Assembly (NCBI GenBank): GCA_019638935.1
Contig: JAHBSW010000016.1
Coordinates: 1-48,182 of the forward strand
Source: Cryobacterium sp.
GTDB taxonomy: Bacteria > Actinomycetota > Actinomycetes > Actinomycetales > Microbacteriaceae
Direction: 5' to 3'
DNA: 48,182 bases
The notes under the pieces were generated by a model. It was not told the DNA's origin. It was given only the letters and a program-made list of their open reading frames with translations, and did not search any database. Position 1 is the first letter of the stretch. Every line of letters starts with the position of its first letter. The position numbers were made by a program, and so were the translations under genes. This document shows, piece after piece, positions 23,966 to 32,245 of this stretch.

Positions 23966-25815
23966 AAGCTCTCATCTTCAATTCTGGGTTGGGCAGACGG
24001 ATGGGCGAGTTCACCCGTTCGCGTCCGAAGTCTATGGCCCATCTCAGCAATGGCGAAACCATTTTCGGGCGCCAACTGCGCCTTCTCGCCTCCGCAGGGA
24101 TTTCGAAGTTCGTTGTCACTACCGGACTGTTTGCCGATCAGCTACGGGCCGAAACCGAGGTGCCGCATCTTGCGGGCCGGGAGTTCACCTTCGTCCCGAA
24201 TATCGAATTCGACTCGACAAACTATATCTACTCAATGTATTTGGCGCGGAAGCATCTCGACGGCGACGTGCTGATGCTGCATGGGGATCTCGTCTTCAAC
24301 CGTTTGATCCTCGAACGGCTCTTGGCCGATCCTCGCCCTGACCTGGCCATGGTGAACGAGACTCTTCCTCTGCCAGAAAAGGACTTCAAAGCGCGTGTCT
24401 CGGGCGGTCTTGTTCGCGAGGTGTCCGTGGACATCTTCGATGACGACTGCTACGCCTTCCAGCCGTTTTACAAACTCAGTGAGCGCGCACTCCAGGTCTG
24501 GATGAGCCGCGTCACCGACTTCGTCGATCGCGGGGAGAAGGCTGTCTATGCTGAGAACGCGCTCAATGAAGTTGCCGTGGATGCGGCCATCGCCACTCTG
24601 TCGTACGAGGGCCACTCCGTCGATGAGGTCGACACTCTCGACGACCTGACTCAGGTGTCGAACAAGGTGCGACTTTTCGATTTCGCGGAACAAGCGGTTC
24701 TCTCTGAAGCTGAGGACGTCACGCGCATTCCTGAGCTGCTGCAATCGGCCGGGGTCCATCGACCATTGCTTGTCGGCGGCAAGAGTTTCGACGCGTCGTT
24801 CGTGAAACCGTTGCTCGCCGACCGGGACGTGGATTTCGTGCGTTTCAGCGCGTACTCGGCCAATCCGAAACTGGACGAGGTCAAGGCGGGGGTGGAGGTC
24901 TTTCGCTCGGGCGGCTGTGACGCGATCGTGTCGGTCGGAGGCGGTAGTGCGATCGATGTCGCCAAGTGCATCCAGATTCTCGTTGCCTCCGACTCGGACG
25001 TCTTTCCCCCGTTTGGCGCATCGCTTTCGCGGCGCGTGCCTCATCTGTGCGTTCCGACGTCTGCGGGAACGGGGAGCGAGTCGACGCACTTCGCGGTTGT
25101 GTACATCGACGGGGACAAGCATTCGATCGCGCACGATGCGATGGTTCCCGATTGGGTGATCTTGGAGCCGCGACTGCTCAAGAGTCTCCCTGACTATCAC
25201 AAGAAGGCGAGTCTCCTGGACTCGCTTAGTCAGTGCGTCGAGTCGAGTTGGGCTGCGAGCGCCACGGACCAAAGCATCGAGTACGCGGTGCAGGGCATTC
25301 GACTCATCCTGGACAATGTTTTCGCCTACTTCCATGAGGATGACGCCGACGAGGATGCGGCGCGTCAGATTCTGACCGCGGCAAATCTCGGTGGTAAAGC
25401 CATCAATCTCACCAAGACGACCGCGCCTCACGCCATGAGCTACAAAATGACGGAACTCTACGACATCGCACACGGCCACGCTGTCGCTCTTTGTCTTGTC
25501 GGGGTGTGGTGGTATTTCGCGAAGCTTGCTGCCGACGCTACGCCCGAGGGACTCTCGGTGGCGCCGGCGCTTGACCGCCTCACGGAGGTGTTCGGGGCCG
25601 AGAACCACCGTGACGCAGTGAGCACGTTGGAGAATCTGCTCGAGGAGCTTCGGATGCCCGCACCACCCTTGGGCGATCCAGCGAACCTCGACGACCTGGT
25701 GAAGTCCGTGAATCAGGAACGCCTCGGCAACAGCCCCGTTGCTCTCACCGAGGCAGACATCCGCGCGCTGTACGAGTTCGTCTTCGCTCTTCGTTCAGTG
25801 CCGTTTTCTGATTGA
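23962..25815 (+). CDS. Fused nucleotidyltransferase / iron-type phosphonoacetaldehyde reductase
   Basis: The 617-aa protein joins two enzymes. Residues 1-235 are a GT-A-like NTP transferase with the G-x-G-x-R-M...PK pattern (SGLGRRMGEFTRSRPKSM) and LMLHGDLVF with the metal-binding Asp. Residues 240-617 are an iron-dependent alcohol dehydrogenase with SVGGGSAIDVAK (324-335), PTSAGTGSE (365-373) and DIAHGHAVAL. Next to PepM and Ppd, the reductase half should turn phosphonoacetaldehyde into 2-hydroxyethylphosphonate, and the first half could activate it with CTP. This mirrors PntC, where a cytidylyltransferase is fused to the 2-aminoethylphosphonate transaminase. One usual metal-ligand His is Gln here (Q424 after D420), as I recall for PhpC-type reductases. 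No transaminase gene for aminoethylphosphonate is seen. Confidence 0.9.
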   Translation: MKALIFNSGLGRRMGEFTRSRPKSMAHLSNGETIFGRQLRLLASAGISKFVVTTGLFADQLRAETEVPHLAGREFTFVPNIEFDSTNYIYSMYLARKHLDGDVLMLHGDLVFNRLILERLLADPRPDLAMVNETLPLPEKDFKARVSGGLVREVSVDIFDDDCYAFQPFYKLSERALQVWMSRVTDFVDRGEKAVYAENALNEVAVDAAIATLSYEGHSVDEVDTLDDLTQVSNKVRLFDFAEQAVLSEAEDVTRIPELLQSAGVHRPLLVGGKSFDASFVKPLLADRDVDFVRFSAYSANPKLDEVKAGVEVFRSGGCDAIVSVGGGSAIDVAKCIQILVASDSDVFPPFGASLSRRVPHLCVPTSAGTGSESTHFAVVYIDGDKHSIAHDAMVPDWVILEPRLLKSLPDYHKKASLLDSLSQCVESSWAASATDQSIEYAVQGIRLILDNVFAYFHEDDADEDAARQILTAANLGGKAINLTKTTAPHAMSYKMTELYDIAHGHAVALCLVGVWWYFAKLAADATPEGLSVAPALDRLTEVFGAENHRDAVSTLENLLEELRMPAPPLGDPANLDDLVKSVNQERLGNSPVALTEADIRALYEFVFALRSVPFSD

Positions 25816-25931
25816 GCCGCGTCGGCGCGGATGGGCGCGCAGCCTGAGCGCCCAGGCCGGTTCAGACAGCCGAGTAGGATTGCTGGGGTTGCGTGGGCTT
25901 GCGGTGCAGTCACTACGAGGGGGAGAGGACA
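25816..25931 (+). terminator. Tandem GC hairpins and a possible internal promoter
   Basis: After the phosphonate genes come CCGCG-tcgg-CGCGG (25817-25830) and GGGCGC-gcagcctga-GCGCCC (25833-25853), two GC-rich hairpins without a T-run. They may slow or partly end transcription. A TAGGAT hexamer (25875-25880) follows and could restart it about 50 nt before the next ATG, which has GGGGGAGAGG at good distance. Confidence 0.35.
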
Positions 25932-28397
25932 ATGGAGATATCCAAGGACGTCGTCTCGATCGTCATTGTCAACTTTCGGGGAGCGGACGACACGCTAGAG
26001 GCGATACGCCGCCTCGGAGACCTCGATTGGCCAAGGGACAGGATCGAGATCGTTGTCGTCGAGAACGGCTCGGGTGATGACAGTGCCGCTCGAATCGCGG
26101 ACCTTGCTCCGCACGTCAACCTGGTCGTGTCCAAGGAGAACCTCGGCTTCGCGGGCGGGTGCAATCTCGGTGTGCGGCACTCGCGGGGCGAGTTCGTCGG
26201 TTTCTTGAACAATGATGCGAAGCCTGACGCGCAGTGGGTTTCGGCGGCAATGGAAGCCTTCGCCACAAGCCCAAGGGTGGGTGCAGTGGCGAGCCGGGTT
26301 CTCGATTGGGACGGTCGCCACGTCGACTACATCGGCAGCGCGATGACGTGGTTCGGCATGGGCTACAAGCCGTTCACGGGGGAGAAAGTGCCTCGCCACG
26401 CCGGCACAGATCGGGCCGACGTGCTTTTCGGCACAGGCTCTGCGATGTTCGTTCGGCGATCGGTCTTCGACAGCCTCGACGGCTTCGATGAACGCTACTT
26501 CATGTTCTTCGAAGACGTCGACTTCGGCTGGCGAATGGCGCTACGGGGATTGCGGTTCCTGTATGAACCTGCCTCCATCGCCTTCCACAAGCACCACGCC
26601 TCGATGACGAGCTTCGGTTCGCACAAAGAGGCATACCTCTTGGAACGAAATGCACTGTTCACGCTCTACAAGAATCTCGGCGACGAAGCGCTGAACCAGG
26701 CTCTGCCGGCGGCGATGGCCCTAGCGGCTCGACGCGGTATCACGATGGGTGGGCTCGATTCCGGTGAATTCGATCTGCGCCGTGGCGGCTCGGACGACAG
26801 TGAGATGCAGATACCCCGCATCTCCACCGTGCCTCTCTACGCACTCGATCAATTCGTCGAGGAGCTTCCCGCACTCAAGGCGGATCGGGACCGTATTCAG
26901 TCACAACGGGTCGTCAGCGACAGCACCGTGTGGAAGCTGTTCGGCCTGGCGGACGCCCCGGTCATCCAGGACGATGACTTCGTACGCGGCTACGAGAACA
27001 TCGTCACCGCGTTCGAGGTGACGGAGAGGCCACCGGCCACGCGCGTGTTGATCATCACGGGTGACCCGATCGGCCTCAAGCTTGCCGGCCCGGCGATTCG
27101 GGCGTGGAGCATGGCGGAAGCCCTGGCGCGAAGCCACGATGTGACGCTCGTGTCCCTCACGAGTGTGAGGCCTGTGGACGCCCCTTTCGCGGTCGTTCAC
27201 GTGCGGCCCGGCGACGAGCGCGCGATGGCGCCGTTAGAACGCTGGGCGGATGTCATCATCTTCCAAGGCCACGCGATGGCGGTTTTCGACACGATTCGGC
27301 GCAGCACGAAGATCATCGTCGCCGACGTCTACGACCCGATGCACCTCGAGCAACTGGAACAGGGCCGCGAGCTCGGTTCAGAGGTCTGGGCCAAGCAGGT
27401 GGCGGACGCTACCGTCGTCATCAATGAGCAGCTCGAACGAGGAGATTTCTTCCTCTGCGCATCGGAGCGGCAACGTCACCTCTATCTGGGGCAGCTCGCC
27501 GGACTGGGCCGGATAACGCCGGTGACCTATGACGGTGATCCCGATCTGAGGCGTCTCATCGATGTCGTTCCGTTCGGCTTTGCCACTGATCCACCACGTC
27601 ACGAGCGCGACGTTCTCAAGGGTGTGCTCCCCGGCATTGAGCCTGACCACAAGCTCCTCATCTGGAGCGGCGGTCTCTACAACTGGTTTGATCCGATCAC
27701 GCTGATCGAGGCCATGTCGCAACTGTCTCAACGAAGATCAGGTGTTCATCTGTACTTCCAGGGGACCAAGCATCCGCATCCCGGCGTGCCCGAAATGGAG
27801 ATAGTGACGCGCTCTCGAGAGACCGCTCGTCGCCTCGGGCTTTTGGACAGCGTGGTCCACTTCAATGACTCGTGGGTGGATTACGCCGATCGACAGAACT
27901 ATCTGACCGAGGCAGACGCGGGCGTCAGCACCCACTTCGCACACATCGAGACCACGTTCTCCTTCCGCACGCGAATTCTCGACTATCTCTGGGCGGGGCT
28001 TCCGATGGTCTTGACGAGGGGCGATCACTTCGCTGAGCTGGTCGAGACCGAGCGCCTCGGAGTGGTCGTTGACGCTACCGACGTCGACGAGCTCACCGAC
28101 GCGCTCGAAAAGATTCTCTTCGACCATGAGTTCATTGCTGAGGTGCGGGAAAACATTGCCCGTGTCCGCGAGCAATACCTGTGGGACCGAGTGCTTCAAC
28201 CTTTGGTCGACTTCGTCTCGTCGGCTTCCCCGGCCGCGGATCGCCTGGTACAGGAACAGAGTGGCGGAGCGGATCAGCGCAGGCAGCGCAAGAAGCGTTC
28301 CGGGTTCCGGCACGACCTGCAACTCGCCTACTATCACTTGAAGAACGGTGGTCCGCGCGTTGTGCTCGGGAAGGTACGTCGGCGTCTCAGCCGATGA
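25932..28397 (+). CDS. Two-domain glycosyltransferase (GT2 plus GT4-like)
   Basis: The 821-aa protein has an N-terminal GT2 domain (about 1-260). Its sequence includes VVSIVIVNFRGADD, KENLGFAGGCNLGV, FLNNDAKP as the metal motif, and FMFFEDVDFGWR, the rhamnosyl/galactofuranosyl-type catalytic block. The C-terminal half (about 370-770) is GT-B-like with DPIGLKLAGPAIRAW, LIWSGGLYNWFDP and TRILDYLWAGLPMVLTRGD. Such double transferases add two sugars in turn. The ATG has GGGGGAGAGGAC before it. Its stop overlaps the next gene start (ATGA). It probably adds sugars near the phosphonate-bearing residue, which is inferred from position only. Confidence 0.9.
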   Translation: MEISKDVVSIVIVNFRGADDTLEAIRRLGDLDWPRDRIEIVVVENGSGDDSAARIADLAPHVNLVVSKENLGFAGGCNLGVRHSRGEFVGFLNNDAKPDAQWVSAAMEAFATSPRVGAVASRVLDWDGRHVDYIGSAMTWFGMGYKPFTGEKVPRHAGTDRADVLFGTGSAMFVRRSVFDSLDGFDERYFMFFEDVDFGWRMALRGLRFLYEPASIAFHKHHASMTSFGSHKEAYLLERNALFTLYKNLGDEALNQALPAAMALAARRGITMGGLDSGEFDLRRGGSDDSEMQIPRISTVPLYALDQFVEELPALKADRDRIQSQRVVSDSTVWKLFGLADAPVIQDDDFVRGYENIVTAFEVTERPPATRVLIITGDPIGLKLAGPAIRAWSMAEALARSHDVTLVSLTSVRPVDAPFAVVHVRPGDERAMAPLERWADVIIFQGHAMAVFDTIRRSTKIIVADVYDPMHLEQLEQGRELGSEVWAKQVADATVVINEQLERGDFFLCASERQRHLYLGQLAGLGRITPVTYDGDPDLRRLIDVVPFGFATDPPRHERDVLKGVLPGIEPDHKLLIWSGGLYNWFDPITLIEAMSQLSQRRSGVHLYFQGTKHPHPGVPEMEIVTRSRETARRLGLLDSVVHFNDSWVDYADRQNYLTEADAGVSTHFAHIETTFSFRTRILDYLWAGLPMVLTRGDHFAELVETERLGVVVDATDVDELTDALEKILFDHEFIAEVRENIARVREQYLWDRVLQPLVDFVSSASPAADRLVQEQSGGADQRRQRKKRSGFRHDLQLAYYHLKNGGPRVVLGKVRRRLSR

Positions 28398-29596
28398 CTC
28401 GAGCGGATGTCCACAGTGGCGGAGCAGTCATGAACGTCGTTCTCGAGCGGAGTCGACGCGTGCTGGGAAGGGCTCGGCGCCTCGTAGGGCAGGCCCGAAG
28501 ACGGGTGAGGGCTCGGCGTGCTCGTTCTCGGCATCTCTCCGAGGTCGCTCGACGTATCCGGCTGCGGAGCGCAAGCGGCGAGCGCGTCCGCGTCGGTTTC
28601 TTCGTTCTGTACGACAGCGCCTTTCCCGCGCTCCCGCTTGCCCGGCTGCTTCAGGAGGATCCCCTGTTCGAGCCGGTGATCGTGCTCATTCCCGACGTTC
28701 TGCGTGGGCGTGACAACATGTTCGAGCAGCTGAACAAATCGAGAGAGTCTCTTCGACACCTCGGCATCCCCGTGGTCTCTGGGATAGATGAAGACTCGGG
28801 GTCGTTCAACGACGTCAGCGAAACCCTCGACTTCGTGTGCATTTCGAACCCCTATGACGAGATCACCCACGAATTCTTCACGATGACGTATCTCTTGGCC
28901 AAGAGCGTGCTGCCCTTCTACGTCTCCTACACGTTCGGAATCGTGAAGTTCGGGCGAAAAACGCTGTCCCGCGACCTATTCGCAGGATTTTGGCGAGTTT
29001 TCGCCGAGACGCCGGAAACCGCCCGCGAGTACCACAAGTTCTCTCCCGCGCCTCGGCAGGCGGTAGAGATTTCTGGTTACGTCAAAATGGACGAGCTGGC
29101 GTCGTTCGACCGAGCCGAGCAAGTTCGCCGCTCCGTCATCATCGCCCCGCACCACACGGTTCGGGCGTGGGAGGGCGGCTTGCAGGTATCGAGCTTCTTG
29201 AGCTACGCGGATGCGCTGCTGGACTTGCCGCGCCGCTATCCCGAGATCGATTTCATCTTCCGCCCGCATCCGCTCCTGTTCGTTCATCTCAAGGAAGCCG
29301 ATCTCTGGGGTCCGGTGAAGAGCGCGGAGTATCTCGCGGCGATGGATGCACACCCCAACGCTCGCGTGGACACCACTGGTCGCTACCTCGGAACCTTTGC
29401 CCAGAGCAGCGCACTCATCCACGACTCGGTTTCTTTTGCGGCAGAGTATCTCTATACGGGCAACCCCGCACTCTTCCTATCGACACCTGAGACTCACCCC
29501 GCTGAGCAGTTCAACGAACTCGGGGCGCTCGCCCGGAGCAGCACTACCACGCCGAGAGCGTCGATCAACTCCACGCCTTCGTGGAAGACGTCGTAG
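28394..29596 (+). CDS. CDP-glycerol glycerophosphotransferase-like protein (frameshifted near C-terminus)
   Basis: The product resembles the TagF/CDP-glycerol glycerophosphotransferase family. Typical blocks are APHHTVRAWEGG, FIFRPHPLLF, and IHDSVSFAAEYLYTGNPALF. These enzymes move a phospho-alcohol from a CDP-activated donor to a glycan chain at the inner membrane face. In this operon the donor could be CMP-2-hydroxyethylphosphonate. The basic N-terminus (rich in Arg to about residue 60) would sit on the membrane. Translation may start at 28394 (ATGA overlap) or at 28430, which has GGCGGAG upstream. From about 29534 the frame leaves the family sequence and stops early at 29594-29596. Confidence 0.8.
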   Translation: MTRADVHSGGAVMNVVLERSRRVLGRARRLVGQARRRVRARRARSRHLSEVARRIRLRSASGERVRVGFFVLYDSAFPALPLARLLQEDPLFEPVIVLIPDVLRGRDNMFEQLNKSRESLRHLGIPVVSGIDEDSGSFNDVSETLDFVCISNPYDEITHEFFTMTYLLAKSVLPFYVSYTFGIVKFGRKTLSRDLFAGFWRVFAETPETAREYHKFSPAPRQAVEISGYVKMDELASFDRAEQVRRSVIIAPHHTVRAWEGGLQVSSFLSYADALLDLPRRYPEIDFIFRPHPLLFVHLKEADLWGPVKSAEYLAAMDAHPNARVDTTGRYLGTFAQSSALIHDSVSFAAEYLYTGNPALFLSTPETHPAEQFNELGALARSSTTTPRASINSTPSWKTS

Positions 29597-29715
29597 TGAA
29601 GGGTCATGACCCGATGAGAACCAGGCGAGCGCAGTTCGCCCGCGCGACATTGATGGTGAACTACCCCTATGCCAGCGCCAGCATCGCGCGGCGATTGCGG
29701 TCCGTGCTTCGCTAG
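29534..29715 (+). pseudogene. Out-of-frame C-terminal end of the glycerophosphotransferase-like gene
   Basis: From base 29536 a different frame reads EQHYHAESVDQLHAFVEDVV, then KGHDPMRTRRAQFARATL and MVNYPYASASIARRL, ending at the TAG at 29713-29715. This is the end expected for the family. Adding one G at the CCCGG run (29532-29536, originally perhaps CCCGGG) would rejoin both parts. It is either a sequencing error or a real one-base deletion that removes about 60 residues. Confidence 0.8.
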
Positions 29716-29754
29716 GCGACCGAATGGTCTGCTGCAGGACTCGTGATGCCGCGG

Positions 29755-30933
29755 TTACGCAGGCTGGCGGTCGGTCCGCGACGGATCGTCAGCCGCTGGC
29801 ACTTGTCGGCTGCGACTGTGCTCTGAACTGTCGCTCTCGACTCGTTCGTCGTTCACCACCTTCTCATCCCATCCGAAGGCTCGCCTGATCAGCCGTCGGG
29901 CCCACGGTTCGTACACACGCACACTGAGCCACGACAGTGCCAGAACAAGCACGCTGGCGCCCAGCACAGCCATCGTGATGTCGACGCCCAGACCGCCGAT
30001 GAAGCGAATCACCCCCATGCCGACGTCGAAATGCAGAAGGTAGATGGGGTATGTCATAAGGGAGAGAGTCTGGATCTGCTTACGCCGACGCGGATGGCGA
30101 ATGCGCCCAGGGGGACGGAGGCTTGCCCACATGATGGTCGACACTGCGAGGCCCATGACGCAGAGAATCCACACCACTTGCAGGCTTCCCGAGACTCCCA
30201 TTTCCGCTGTTCTACCGATCAGCCCGTGATATGTCAGCGTAAGCGCGATCAAGATCGCGGGACCATTGGTTCGAAGTCGCTCTCTCGTCGTCGAAATTCC
30301 CAAGAGCGCGCCAAGAATGAACAAAGGACCGCTCTCGTAGATCGTCACCACTTCCAGAAGTCTGCTGTCGGCCGCGTGGGCGAGAAGCCAGACCAGGAAG
30401 TACACGTATGATCCCGCGAGCAGGCGGGCGGGCGTGAGCTTGTTGCGACTGATCAGAACCAGAACCGCTATCAGAAGGTAGAACTGGACTTCGAACTCCA
30501 GCGTCCATGCCGGCGGCACGATGATCACACCCCCGGTCCAGAAGGTCAGGCCCGTGAGACCGACTATGGTGTCGGGCGCGAACTCCTCGCCGCGCCCCAA
30601 GGTCCGCGCGCCGAAGAGTGCGAGTGCCACCACGAGCGAGATGGCGAAGAAGGCGGGGAAGAGCCGGAGGAATCGGGCTCGAGCAAAACCACTCCAGGTT
30701 CGGTTCATCGCGGAGTGCGCGATAACCGCACCGCTCAGCATGAAGAACAGGTCGACGCCGAGATAACCACCACGGATGATCCCCGACGCCCACTCCGGCA
30801 CAGCCACCGACGGCCCGTAGAGAGTCGACCAGTGGAAGATCGTCACCCAGACAGCGGCAAAGATCCGGAGAAGGTCGAGGCCGAGGGAGCGCTGGCTCAG
30901 GGCTGGCGCGTCGATAGGAGCGGCAGAAGACAT
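29755..30933 (-). CDS. Acyltransferase family 3 membrane protein (OafA-like)
   Basis: The 392-aa integral membrane protein begins with RSLGLDLLRIFAAVWVTIFHW, where the His is the catalytic residue of this family. It continues with GGYLGVDLFFMLSGAVIAHS and RARFLRLFPAFF, and then about eight more helices. Family members O-acylate sugars of surface glycans, using acyl-CoA from the cytoplasm. The last 45 or so residues are a charged soluble tail. It lies 73 bp after the flippase gene on the same strand. It may add a second acyl decoration, different from that of the beta-helix enzyme. Confidence 0.9.
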   Translation of the reverse strand: MSSAAPIDAPALSQRSLGLDLLRIFAAVWVTIFHWSTLYGPSVAVPEWASGIIRGGYLGVDLFFMLSGAVIAHSAMNRTWSGFARARFLRLFPAFFAISLVVALALFGARTLGRGEEFAPDTIVGLTGLTFWTGGVIIVPPAWTLEFEVQFYLLIAVLVLISRNKLTPARLLAGSYVYFLVWLLAHAADSRLLEVVTIYESGPLFILGALLGISTTRERLRTNGPAILIALTLTYHGLIGRTAEMGVSGSLQVVWILCVMGLAVSTIMWASLRPPGRIRHPRRRKQIQTLSLMTYPIYLLHFDVGMGVIRFIGGLGVDITMAVLGASVLVLALSWLSVRVYEPWARRLIRRAFGWDEKVVNDERVESDSSEHSRSRQVPAADDPSRTDRQPA

Positions 30934-31006
30934 CGGGATACCGTTCTCGTTCGGGGCGGTCGAGCAGTCAGATGTCCATGCTAGTCCGCACGACAGATCC
31001 CCACGT

Positions 31007-32239
31007 TCACAGGCGTCCCGGTTGTTTTCGGAGGACCACGAGGTGTGGAATTGTGCCGAGGAGCGGGCCAGCCAGGAGAGCGACGACTACCCTCCATTCG
31101 ACTTCGAGCGGCAGTATCGCGAAGAGCGCGACAGAAGATGAGATCGCGACGAGCCACCCGACCACATAGGCGGTGTGCCGGTCAGCAGCCAGGGCGGCGG
31201 CTCCCGTGACGGTGAGCGCGGCGAGCCCACCCGAGGCGGCGGTGAGGGCTCCCACCGTGAGGGCGTCAGAGGCATATTGCTCACCGAAGACGAGGGGCAA
31301 CAGCGGAGGGCCGACGAGTGCGGCGAGCGCCGTCGCCGCCAGCGTCGCGATGACGACGATCCCGAGCGGGCGCGCGAGTACTCCGACGGTGCCGCGCCGG
31401 TCCACGAAATACGCCACGAGTACGCTCGCAAACGCTGTCAAGGGCACCATAAGGGGTGCTCGTGTGAGTGTGACGAGCAGGATGAGAACGCCGAGGCGGG
31501 CAGCATCGACATCCGCGGCGAGGGCGGCGAGGAGGGCTGGGAAGCCGTTGATGAGGATCCCACTCGCACCGGCGGCGATCATCGCTTGACCAAAGCGCGC
31601 GAGCGTTCTCGACAACGGCGCTCCGATGGGGCGGAGCAGCTGCTCGCGAGCGCCGGGGTGTAACCACCATAGCCAGGAGGCAGCAAAGGCGATCACCGTC
31701 GCCCAACCCATCGCCTCGACCCCGCCGATGAGCCATGCCGCGAGCAGGAAAACGGCTACCCGGGTTACCCCCTCCACGCTCACGACTGCCGCGAAGTCCC
31801 GCCATGCCGCGAGCGAGCCCAGCGTGCCCGTGATCGTGAACTGCACCGCCGCGAGCACCGATGCGACCGAGAGCATGACAGCGAACGCGAGCCAGCGTTC
31901 GCCCAACGAGGCAGGCGCCCAGAACGGCGTGGTCGCGAACGCAATGCCCGCAGCGATGACGCCGAGCATCACTGTCACGACGACGAGGGGTAGATGCGGG
32001 GCCGAAGTCGTCACTGGAGTCCCCGGCGCGGCGCGTGCTCGGGAGTCGCGCAGCGCGCGAGTCACCTCTTGCTGAATGCCGAACAGGAAGCCGATCAACA
32101 CGTAGAGAGCGGCCCAGAAAACGGAGAAGCCCACGTAGTCGGCAGGTCCCAGCAGGCGGGCCGCGACCAGGATGACGGCGTAGCCGGAAACTCCGGCGAT
32201 CACCGCCCCGACGGCGACGTACCGCGGCGAGGACGCCAT
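31007..32239 (-). CDS. Wzx-like polysaccharide flippase (MATE/MOP superfamily)
   Basis: The 410-aa protein is nearly all membrane helices (about 12). The opening ASSPRYVAVGAVIAGVSGYAVILVAARLLGPADYVGF carries LLGPADYVGF, the mark of polysaccharide transporters of the MOP superfamily. It would flip an undecaprenyl-linked repeat unit to the outside. It follows gmd by 6 bp. Its presence beside a Wzy-like polymerase and an ABC exporter suggests either two glycans or alternative routes. No substrate can be named. Confidence 0.85.
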   Translation of the reverse strand: MASSPRYVAVGAVIAGVSGYAVILVAARLLGPADYVGFSVFWAALYVLIGFLFGIQQEVTRALRDSRARAAPGTPVTTSAPHLPLVVVTVMLGVIAAGIAFATTPFWAPASLGERWLAFAVMLSVASVLAAVQFTITGTLGSLAAWRDFAAVVSVEGVTRVAVFLLAAWLIGGVEAMGWATVIAFAASWLWWLHPGAREQLLRPIGAPLSRTLARFGQAMIAAGASGILINGFPALLAALAADVDAARLGVLILLVTLTRAPLMVPLTAFASVLVAYFVDRRGTVGVLARPLGIVVIATLAATALAALVGPPLLPLVFGEQYASDALTVGALTAASGGLAALTVTGAAALAADRHTAYVVGWLVAISSSVALFAILPLEVEWRVVVALLAGPLLGTIPHLVVLRKQPGRL

Positions 32240-32245
32240 GGGGTG

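Noticed and set aside
24232-25608. 458-codon frame antisense to the fused nucleotidyltransferase/reductase
   Set aside because: High-GC shadow frame; low-complexity Arg/His-rich translation with no family motif.
21525-25815. 2-aminoethylphosphonate as pathway product
   Set aside because: No phosphonate-type transaminase in the operon; the aminotransferase at 19662-20801 is a sugar enzyme paired with a ketoisomerase.
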